A stretch of DNA of 5,028 nt from the NCBI GenBank assembly GCA_945788675.1, contig CALZMY010000199.1, positions 1 through 5,028 on the forward strand, written 5' to 3'. The notes below the pieces were generated by a model. That model was not told the origin of the DNA. It saw only the letters and a list, made by a program, of their open reading frames with translations, and made no database searches. Made by a program: the position numbers and the translations under genes. Source of the DNA: an uncultured Gammaproteobacteria bacterium (GTDB lineage: Bacteria > Pseudomonadota > Gammaproteobacteria > SZUA-140). Shown here in pieces: positions 1 through 4,185 of the stretch (the first letter of the stretch is position 1; each line of letters starts with the position of its first letter).

Positions 1-174
1 ATCTACAGCCACCGTATGTCAGTCGTTGAACCCGTGTTCGCCAACATCGGCAGCAACAAAGGGTTGAATCGATTTAGCCTACGAGGCAAAGCGAAAGTCC
101 AGGAACAATGGCAACTCTATTGTTTAGTCCACAACATCGAAAAGCTTAAAAACTACGGGAACATGATCCACTAG
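1..174 (+). CDS. IS1182-family DDE transposase, C-terminal fragment (5' end outside window)
   Basis: Frame 1 is open from the window edge to a TAG at 172-174 and gives 57 residues. The peptide begins Ile-Tyr-Ser-His-Arg and contains VVEPVFANIG followed by NKGLNRFSLRGKAKV, then a Trp-rich tail ending VHNIEKLKNYG. This is the usual C-terminal block of IS1182-like (DDE_Tnp_1 type) transposases; the Glu in VVEPVF is the expected third acidic residue of the DDE triad and lies just after the conserved Arg. The N-terminal domain and the two Asp residues are upstream of the window, so I cannot tell whether the gene is intact. The fragment itself has no frameshift or internal stop, which fits a fairly recent insertion. 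Confidence 0.85.
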   Translation: MYSHRMSVVEPVFANIGSNKGLNRFSLRGKAKVQEQWQLYCLVHNIEKLKNYGNMIH

Positions 175-266
175 GCGAGCAAAGCGAGGGTGTAGGGGGA
201 ATAGGCGATATATGTGATGTTCAGCCAGAAAACACCCAATATTTATCTTGAAAAAAGAATATCAGT

Positions 267-295
267 GAGTAAAGATAAGTTAATTAAATAATAAT
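267..295 (+). promoter_or_regulatory. Possible outward promoter in the IS tail
   Basis: AATAAT at 290-295 matches five of six bases of a sigma-70 -10 box and lies in a very AT-rich stretch (281-296). The hexamer 17 bp upstream (267-272, GAGTAA) is a poor -35. A TTGAAA at 248-253 is a better -35 sequence, but the hexamers at normal spacing from it are weak -10 matches. Transcription from here would run out of the insertion sequence into the amidase gene starting at 378. This is inference from sequence matching only. Confidence 0.25.
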
Positions 296-344
296 TGGCT
301 GAGAAAGTGCCGCGTCGTTTTAGTGGGTTTTTCTACAGCCTGTC

Positions 345-351
345 GTTATGC
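345..351 (+). other. attC-like crossover heptamer GTTATGC at the IS/cargo junction
   Basis: GTTATGC lies five bases after the apparent IS end and 27 bases before the amidase start codon. Integron cassettes begin at such a heptamer (consensus GTTRRRY, with tolerated variants), recombination falling after the G. The geometry, a short leader and then a compact gene or gene pair, fits a cassette. Just after the second gene, at 1231-1237, GCATAAT differs by one base from the complementary GCATAAC expected to open a 3' attC. The rest of an attC (paired L boxes and a closing GTTATGC) was not found downstream, and the conserved AAC is broken, so this remains a suspicion. Confidence 0.25.
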
Positions 352-366
352 ATTTGAAACACGGCA

Positions 367-372
367 AAGGTG
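367..372 (+). promoter_or_regulatory. Ribosome binding site deciding the amidase start
   Basis: AAGGTG lies seven bases before the ATG at 378. The earlier in-frame ATG at 348 has no purine-rich sequence before it, and its ten extra residues (His/Lys/Gly-rich) precede the point where Tae4 homology starts. Start 378 is therefore preferred. Confidence 0.6.
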
Positions 373-377
373 AAATT

Positions 378-851
378 ATGACTAAATTTGATGCTCTATG
401 GAAAAACCATCCAACGGTAGAATCTTCTTTTGATGATTTTCCGTGCAAAAAAGATGGTAAAAAAGCATTTGATAATCAGTGTGCTATAAGAGTGGGTGTT
501 TCATTCGGAAAGTCAGGAATAAAAATGGACTCATTTAAAGGTGCAAAATGTTGGCATGCACATAAGCCGAAACACATATTGCGTGCTGAAGAATTAGCAA
601 ACTGGCTAAAAAGCCCATTTTCGCCGTTTAAACAATGCATGGAGTTCGAAGGAGTGAATGGGTTTGAAAAAATATCAGGTAAAAAAGGAATTATATTCTT
701 TAAAGATTACTATGGACCTGGAAACCAAGGTGACCATATTGATTTATGGAACGGAAGCAGGCTGACTCGGTATAGTTCATGGTTTGAGTTTGCGTTCTTT
801 GGTGGGCGTCACTATAAAGACGCTACAGTTTGGTTTTGGCCTGTGCCGTAG
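378..851 (+). CDS. tae4: T6SS amidase effector, Tae4 family
   Basis: The 157-residue product (from the 378 start) matches the Tae4 family of type VI secretion peptidoglycan amidases. Characterised members enter the target periplasm and cut the D-Glu to meso-DAP bond in peptide stems. Visible family blocks, in order: FDALWKNHP (4-12); NQCAIRV with the nucleophile Cys35; HILRAEELANWL (66-77); GKKGIIFFKDYYG (101-113); GDHIDLWNGS with catalytic His120; and a terminal VWFWPVP. The third triad residue was not assigned. The length is normal for the family, and there is no signal peptide, as expected for a T6SS-delivered toxin. The gene is AT-rich and lies between an IS end and a lipoprotein gene whose start is 14 bases away. 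No T6SS structural gene (vgrG, hcp, PAAR) is in the window, so it would be an orphan effector using an apparatus encoded elsewhere. The family call is strong; the delivery route is inferred. Confidence 0.87.
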   Translation: MTKFDALWKNHPTVESSFDDFPCKKDGKKAFDNQCAIRVGVSFGKSGIKMDSFKGAKCWHAHKPKHILRAEELANWLKSPFSPFKQCMEFEGVNGFEKISGKKGIIFFKDYYGPGNQGDHIDLWNGSRLTRYSSWFEFAFFGGRHYKDATVWFWPVP

Positions 852-854
852 GAG
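850..854 (+). promoter_or_regulatory. Ribosome binding site of the lipoprotein gene, overlapping the amidase stop
   Basis: AGGAG overlaps the TAG stop of the amidase gene (849-851). It is 11 bases before the ATG at 866 and only 2 bases before the ATG at 857, which favours 866. The overlap implies the two genes are translated from one message. Confidence 0.45.
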
Positions 855-865
855 TCATGAACTCT

Positions 866-1228
866 ATGAATATTAGAAATGCTATAGGGATCGTGTTTTT
901 ATGCTTTATGGTTGTTGCCATCTCTGGATGTGATGTCGAAGAGTCTAGACCTCCATATGAACCACTTGAGAATATTGTTTCGGCAGGCACAAAAGCTATG
1001 AACTGGAGCGAGAAAGAAGGCTTACTGAACGTCCACGAGTTAGAGTCCGAATTAAACGATGATGAAAAGAAAATATTTTCTCAGTCGCTCGAATGGTTAG
1101 GTACAGAGTCTAACGTTCCTTTTTCAGTTTTGTCAGGTAAAACAGCTTCTGAAATAGTCGATATTGCTAACTGTATGAAGTCGAATATCAGGGAATCATA
1201 TGAGTTATGTATTGGTGGGCAGCCATAA
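866..1228 (+). CDS. Small lipoprotein, candidate immunity protein for the Tae4-like amidase
   Basis: From the ATG at 866 the product is 120 residues; 857 (123 residues) is the alternative start. It opens with a short basic n-region (MNIRN), a hydrophobic run rich in Ile, Val and Phe, and a lipobox ISGC with Cys22, followed by Asp at +2. In enterobacterial rules Asp at +2 keeps a lipoprotein in the inner membrane, facing the periplasm. The mature ~99 residues are acidic, with a predicted helical segment around ELNDDEKKIFSQSLEWL, an SGKTASEIVDIA segment and two Cys near the C-terminus (NCMK and ELC). This pattern resembles small lipoproteins of the DUF6694 type from memory; it does not look like Tai4. 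Position and translational coupling behind a periplasm-acting amidase suggest it protects the producer, as amidase immunity proteins do. The lipoprotein call is strong, the family tentative, the immunity role inferred. Confidence 0.7.
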   Translation: MNIRNAIGIVFLCFMVVAISGCDVEESRPPYEPLENIVSAGTKAMNWSEKEGLLNVHELESELNDDEKKIFSQSLEWLGTESNVPFSVLSGKTASEIVDIANCMKSNIRESYELCIGGQP

Positions 1229-1247
1229 ATGCATAATCGGGTAACCG

Positions 1248-1262
1248 GGGGTCTCTAACCCC
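1248..1262. repeat. Hairpin GGGGT-CTCTA-ACCCC
   Basis: A perfect 5-bp GC-rich stem (1248-1252 with 1258-1262) closes a 5-base loop 20 bases after the lipoprotein stop. There is no T-tract on either strand directly after it, so it is not a standard intrinsic terminator, though it could protect the 3' end of the effector/lipoprotein message. It shares its GGGGTC...ACCCC form with the hairpin at 1467-1485. Confidence 0.45.
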
Positions 1263-1389
1263 AGACAAAAAGGACATATATGGACGCTCCCGGTATGTCA
1301 AACAACACAGCTTCTTAACCCCGTAAAAACGTGGTTCAAAATCAACCCTTCATCACACCTTGACGGACCGTTTTTTAAAATGGCGGCCA

Positions 1390-1405
1390 AGCTTAGCAGC
1401 TTAGC
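1390..1405. repeat. Tandem 8-bp repeat AGCTTAGC x2
   Basis: Two adjacent copies of AGCTTAGC occur in the HindIII-containing sequence just before TGGACACCCATCTTAATG. A short tandem duplication beside a possible mobile-element-like end is typical of insertion or slippage scars, but it is too short to assign. Confidence 0.4.
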
Positions 1406-1466
1406 TGGACACCCATCTTAATGAAATAAAGTTACACACATAAAATCAGTAAGTTACGAGACATTA

Positions 1467-1485
1467 GGGGTCAATCCAAAACCCC
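1467..1485. repeat. Hairpin GGGGT-9 nt-ACCCC
   Basis: GGGGT at 1467-1471 pairs with ACCCC at 1481-1485 across a 9-base loop. It lies about 60 bases past the recognisable 3' end of the RAYT remnant (minus strand). Such GC-rich short palindromes near RAYT genes are often REP-type elements, but I see only two loosely similar copies here. Confidence 0.35.
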
Positions 1486-1538
1486 CAATACTCACCCATG
1501 ACCGGAAGCAGAAATATCGAAAGCCAAATCATCAAACA

Positions 1539-1562
1539 CTACTGACACCATGCTGTCAGTAG
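1539..1562. repeat. Perfect 9-bp inverted repeat (CTACTGACA / TGTCAGTAG)
   Basis: CTACTGACA (1539-1547) and TGTCAGTAG (1554-1562) are exact complements around a 6-base loop CCATGC. The outer bases read CTAC/GTAG, and GTAG is the tetranucleotide that flanks REP hairpins recognised by RAYT proteins. On the minus strand, however, the same bases align with coding sequence of the dead RAYT (LLTAWCQ), so the palindrome may be fortuitous or may have arisen after decay. No T-tract follows it. Confidence 0.5.
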
Positions 1563-1745
1563 GCGACACATAAACTACCACCTTGTATGAACGACAGCCT
1601 TATATCCTCAGAAATGCCCACTCGACCAGCACGCATATGCAACAATGTTTCTTCTGAACCAAATCGGATCTAATGATGATCTCCGCGCTGGATGATGTAT
1701 CGTGGAACGCTGAGCAGGCAGGTCCGGGGTAAATGGGCTATCCAT
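1542..1745 (-). pseudogene. Degenerate REP-associated tyrosine transposase (RAYT, Y1_Tnp / IS200-like)
   Basis: On the minus strand an ATG at 1745-1743, preceded by AAGGAAG, starts Met-Asp-Ser-Pro. After a one-base shift near 1733 it continues as LPRTCLLSVPRYIIQRGDHH, a stop, then IRFGSEE (1732-1649). A second shift near 1648 leads into IVAYACW, a stop, GYKAVVHTRW, a stop, then FM and LLTAWCQ. This order matches the RAYT N-terminus: LPR, VPxHIIQRGNNR, a GSEED segment, AAYAxWL, YKVAVHAWVLM, then NHVHLL. Here the Asn-His-Val-His stretch carrying the HUH metal-binding motif is deleted or altered, leaving Cys-Arg-Leu-Leu. With two frameshifts, three stops and no recognisable C-terminal half carrying the tyrosine, it cannot be functional. 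It shows that this gap hosted an old element and has been decaying for some time. Confidence 0.75.
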
Positions 1746-1832
1746 CTTCCTTGATAGTGGTAATTGGTCGGGTTGTAATATAACTGATATCATTTTGTGT
1801 TCGACTGTGCACTTTCACTTTGATACCAACTA

Positions 1833-1855
1833 TTAACCCCCATCTTTGTTAAGAT
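1833..1855. promoter_or_regulatory. Palindromic AT-rich sites upstream of egtB
   Basis: Two overlapping dyads lie 36-58 bases before the egtB start: TTAAC (1833-1837) with GTTAA (1848-1852), and ATCTT (1842-1846) with AAGAT (1851-1855). A further small palindrome GCTATTAGC is at 1864-1872. A TTGATA at 1820-1825 could be a -35 and the TAAGATAAATACT stretch (1850-1862) a -10 region, but no pair at standard spacing fits well. This is the natural place for the operon promoter and perhaps an operator; no known regulator site is recognised. Confidence 0.3.
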
Positions 1856-1890
1856 AAATACTAGCTATTAGCACAGGAAAACAAGGGAAT

Positions 1891-3153
1891 ATGGATACTG
1901 CAGTTACGATGATGTCTAACCGGGACGCAACGATTGCTGAGTTCGATCGTGTGCGCAGCGAAACAGAAACCCTCTGTTCACCGTTAGCGGTCGATGACTA
2001 TCAAGTTCAATCCAGCGTACAGACCAGCCCGCCCAAGTGGCACCTCGCCCACACTACCTGGCTCTTCGAGGCATTTATTCTGTCGAATTTTTTACCTGGA
2101 TACAAACCGTTTAATGCTCGCTTCGATTTTCTCTTCAACAGTTATTACTATACCCACGGTGAGATCTACCCAAATTCAAGGCGAGGTATGCTCGCTCGCC
2201 CCACCCTTGCTGAGGTATACCGCTACCGCGCCTATGTGAATAACAGGATGAGGGAGTTGATGGAAAACGTGGCAGAGGCTAAATGGCAAGCGCTACTCTT
2301 TTATGTGACCCTGGGGCTCAACCATGAGCAGCAGCACCAGGAGCTGTTGTTGATGGACATCAAACATAACTTCTCGGTTAATCCGTTATTACCCGTTTAT
2401 CGTGATGATCTGGAAATCCCGCGCGGCGAGACGCGTGCGGTACGCTGGCTGGAGCGCACCGGCGGCATCTATCAAATGGGTCATGATGATAACGGTTTCG
2501 GCTACGATAATGAGAAACCCCGTCACCAGGTGCTACTACACGACTGCCGCCTTGCCGACCGTTTTGTCACCAACGCAGAATATCTGGAATTTATCAGTGA
2601 CGGCGGCTACGCAGATCCGGCCCTGTGGTTATCCGACGGCTGGGCACTGATCCACCAGGATGATTGGCGTTATCCGCTTTACTGGCAGCAAATCGACGGT
2701 AGCTGGCAACAATTCACTCTGGGCGGCTTGCGTGAACTCAATCCCCATGAGCCAGTCTGCCATCTTAGTTTTTATGAAGCAGAGGCCTATGCCCGCTGGG
2801 CGGGCAAGCGCCTGCCGCTGGAGAGTGAGCTGGAAACCCTGCTGGCCGAACAACCCGTGACGGGCAATTTTTCCGATAGCGCACTGTTGCACCCGGCACC
2901 CGCCGGTGATGACGGACAGTGGTACGGAGATCTTTGGGCCTGGACCGCATCCCCCTATGCCGCCTACCCCGGTTTTAAACCACTGGAGGGCTCTGTGGGG
3001 GAGTACAACGGCAAGTTCATGTCCAACCAGATGGTATTAAAAGGGGGCTGTTGCGCCACGCCAGCCGGCCATATCAGGGCCAGTTATCGTAACTTTTTCT
3101 ATCCAGAGCAACGCTGGGCGTTTACCGGTGTGCGTCTGGCGGAGGATATGTAA
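1891..3153 (+). CDS. egtB: Ergothioneine biosynthesis protein EgtB (iron-dependent sulfoxide synthase)
   Basis: A 420-residue, full-length EgtB. The family uses a non-heme iron and O2 to join a thiol donor to hercynine, giving a sulfoxide. The N-terminal DinB-like domain (about 12-165) carries KWHLAHTTW with ligand His54 and NHEQQHQE with ligands His145 and His149 (HxxxHxE). The C-terminal FGE-sulfatase-type domain (about 188-418) runs from GGIYQMGHD to the family-typical GEYNGKFMSNQMVLKGG, HIRASYRNFF and TGVRLAED. The NSYYYTHG segment (83-90) has the adjacent Tyr residues reported as functional in the Chloracidobacterium-type EgtB, which accepts cysteine rather than gamma-glutamylcysteine, so that type is more likely than the mycobacterial one. 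Start 1891 is preceded by a weak AAGGGA and, 12 bases up, AGGA; Met7/Met8 (1909/1912) are alternatives. It is the first gene of an operon with egtD, and GC is higher than in the accessory genes to the left. Cytoplasmic. Confidence 0.93.
   Translation: MDTAVTMMSNRDATIAEFDRVRSETETLCSPLAVDDYQVQSSVQTSPPKWHLAHTTWLFEAFILSNFLPGYKPFNARFDFLFNSYYYTHGEIYPNSRRGMLARPTLAEVYRYRAYVNNRMRELMENVAEAKWQALLFYVTLGLNHEQQHQELLLMDIKHNFSVNPLLPVYRDDLEIPRGETRAVRWLERTGGIYQMGHDDNGFGYDNEKPRHQVLLHDCRLADRFVTNAEYLEFISDGGYADPALWLSDGWALIHQDDWRYPLYWQQIDGSWQQFTLGGLRELNPHEPVCHLSFYEAEAYARWAGKRLPLESELETLLAEQPVTGNFSDSALLHPAPAGDDGQWYGDLWAWTASPYAAYPGFKPLEGSVGEYNGKFMSNQMVLKGGCCATPAGHIRASYRNFFYPEQRWAFTGVRLAEDM
3141..3146 (+). promoter_or_regulatory. 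Strong ribosome binding site of egtD inside the egtB 3' end
   Basis: GGAGGA is six bases before the egtD ATG and encodes part of the EgtB C-terminus (Glu-Asp). Together with the TAATG stop/start overlap at 3151-3155 it indicates translational coupling of the two enzymes. Confidence 0.8.
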
Positions 3154-4112
3154 TGGAACAACTCGTAACCTTTCACGACTATAAACCTGAAACATTGAGT
3201 TTTCACGACGCCGTGGTAGAAGGTTTGTCACACGAACGTAAACATATTTCGCCCAAATTTTTTTACGACGAACGGGGCTCGAAACTGTTTGACAAGATCT
3301 GCGAACAACCCGAGTACTATCCACCTTCAGTCGAGCGCAGGATGCTGTTACGACTTGCAGACGAGATCGCATCGCTCACCGGCACAGGACGCATATTGAT
3401 CGAACCCGGCGTCGGCAGTGCTGCCAAGATACGTCTGCTACTCGATGCGCTGCAGCCTGCCGCCTTCGTGCCGATGGATATCTCGTTCGACTATCTCAAA
3501 TCGGTAGCCACAGGCCTGGCGCGGGAGTACCCCTGGCTACCGGTGCATGCGACCTGTGTTGATTTCACCCACTCCCTGCCGATCCCTCAGCAAACGCCGA
3601 GCGGGCCTCGTCTGCTGTTTTTTCCTGGATCGAGTCTCGGCAATCTTCATCACGATGAAGCGGGGAAGTTTCTTGAGATGGTGCGTGAAACCGTAGCTAA
3701 TGACGGCATGCTACTGATTGGCGTCGATACCAAAAAGAACGAAAAACTTTTAAATGCCGCTTACAACGATGCAGCAGGTGTTACCGCGGAGTTCAATCTC
3801 AACCTGCTGCACCGCATGCGCCACGAACTGGGGATGGACTGTAATCCGACAATGTTTAAACACCGTGCCTTTTACAACTCAAAGATTGGGCGAATCGAGA
3901 TGCACCTGGTCAGCAAACAAGATCAGGACATACGCTTCAACGGTCATCGCTTTAATCTTGAAAAAGGTGAATCATTGCATACGGAAAACTCCTATAAATA
4001 TACACCTGAAGAATTCCTGGCAATGGCATCCCACAGTGGTTTCAAATCGATTCGTCACTGGCTGGATGATGACAAGTTATTCGCCATCTATCTTCTCGAA
4101 GCTCGAGGTTAA
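3153..4112 (+). CDS. egtD: L-histidine N(alpha)-methyltransferase EgtD
   Basis: The 319-residue product is a full-length SAM-dependent methyltransferase of the EgtD family, which trimethylates the alpha-amino group of histidine to hercynine, the first committed step to ergothioneine. The family N-terminal block ISPKFFYDERGSKLFDKIC (32-50) is followed by PEYYP. The SAM loop is IEPGVGSAAK (83-92), with the first Gly-x-Gly kept, then MDIS (108-111) and PGSSLGN (158-164). Residues lining the histidine pocket in mycobacterial EgtD have clear counterparts: Tyr38, Tyr55/56, Asn164, Tyr204 in AYNDAAGVTA, Met250, and Glu278/Ser280 in TENSYKY. The ATG shares its A with the last base of the egtB stop. 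The protein supplies the substrate of EgtB, so co-translation makes sense. The gene ends at TAA (4110-4112) without a clear terminator. Cytoplasmic. Confidence 0.95.
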   Translation: MEQLVTFHDYKPETLSFHDAVVEGLSHERKHISPKFFYDERGSKLFDKICEQPEYYPPSVERRMLLRLADEIASLTGTGRILIEPGVGSAAKIRLLLDALQPAAFVPMDISFDYLKSVATGLAREYPWLPVHATCVDFTHSLPIPQQTPSGPRLLFFPGSSLGNLHHDEAGKFLEMVRETVANDGMLLIGVDTKKNEKLLNAAYNDAAGVTAEFNLNLLHRMRHELGMDCNPTMFKHRAFYNSKIGRIEMHLVSKQDQDIRFNGHRFNLEKGESLHTENSYKYTPEEFLAMASHSGFKSIRHWLDDDKLFAIYLLEARG

Positions 4113-4185
4113 CCTGACAGGCTAAACGTCACATCATTGTATAGCCCTCCTGTGTTTCTGATTCCTTCGATAAGTCAGCCTGATT
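4113..4185. other. Convergent intergenic gap without a clear terminator
   Basis: Only 73 bases separate egtD from the minus-strand gene. CAGGCT (4118-4123) and AGCCTG (4177-4182) are complementary, and the second is followed by ATTTT, but the 53-base loop makes a functional terminator doubtful. No other strong stem is seen, so read-through between the two convergent genes is possible. Confidence 0.4.

Larger units (their letters stand above)
1..340 (+). mobile_element. Right-hand part of an IS1182-like insertion sequence
   Basis: The transposase 3' end is followed by about 165 bp of AT-rich non-coding DNA. This finishes in GTGGGTTTTTCTACAGCC (about 323-340), which resembles from memory the outer ends of IS1182-family elements. 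The matching left inverted repeat lies outside the window, so the exact boundary and any target duplication cannot be checked; the end could be shifted a few bases either way. Within this tail, TTATCTT (243-249) and AAGATAA (272-278) form a loose inverted repeat of unknown meaning. Confidence 0.6.
1229..1890. other. Gene-free stretch with hairpins and transposon debris
   Basis: No intact gene is supported between the lipoprotein stop and egtB. The stretch holds two GGGGT...ACCCC hairpins (1248-1262 and 1467-1485), a tandem 8-bp repeat next to a TGGACACCC motif (about 1390-1420), a 9-bp perfect inverted repeat (1539-1562), the RAYT remnant (1542-1745, minus strand) and the presumed egtB promoter region (about 1815-1880). 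The longest reading frame, on the minus strand at 1608-1793, mixes frames of the dead transposase and is not a gene. A 12-codon frame at 1276-1314 has a fair ribosome site but nothing else to support it. Confidence 0.7.

Noticed and set aside
243..278. TTATCTT...AAGATAA inverted repeat in the IS tail
   Set aside because: Seven AT-rich bases with a 22-base loop are expected by chance in such composition.
348..377. Upstream ATG for the amidase at 348
   Set aside because: No ribosome binding site, and it overlaps the GTTATGC heptamer; the ATG at 378 has AAGGTG at good spacing and begins where family similarity begins.
830..856. Start of the lipoprotein at 830
   Set aside because: It would overlap the amidase end and place extra residues before the signal peptide; the AGGAG site favours 866.
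1248..1275. Intrinsic terminator after the lipoprotein gene
   Set aside because: The hairpin is present but is followed by AGACAAAAAGG rather than a T-tract, so it lacks the key terminator feature.
1276..1314. 12-codon ORF preceded by AAAAAGGA
   Set aside because: Too short, with no conservation evidence and no leader-peptide or regulatory context.
1608..1793. 61-aa minus-strand reading frame
   Set aside because: Its latter part spans two different frames of the decayed RAYT transposase; the frame as a whole matches no plausible protein.
1994..2892. Several 60-90 aa frames overlapping egtB on both strands
   Set aside because: All overlap the intact egtB and show no domain, signal peptide or ribosome site.
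3037..3372. 111-aa minus-strand frame across the egtB/egtD junction
   Set aside because: It lies opposite two well-supported enzymes, has an Arg/Ser/Val-rich composition typical of antisense frames and has no recognisable motif.
3754..4125. 123-aa plus-strand frame within egtD
   Set aside because: Out-of-frame shadow of egtD; the egtD frame carries all the catalytic motifs.
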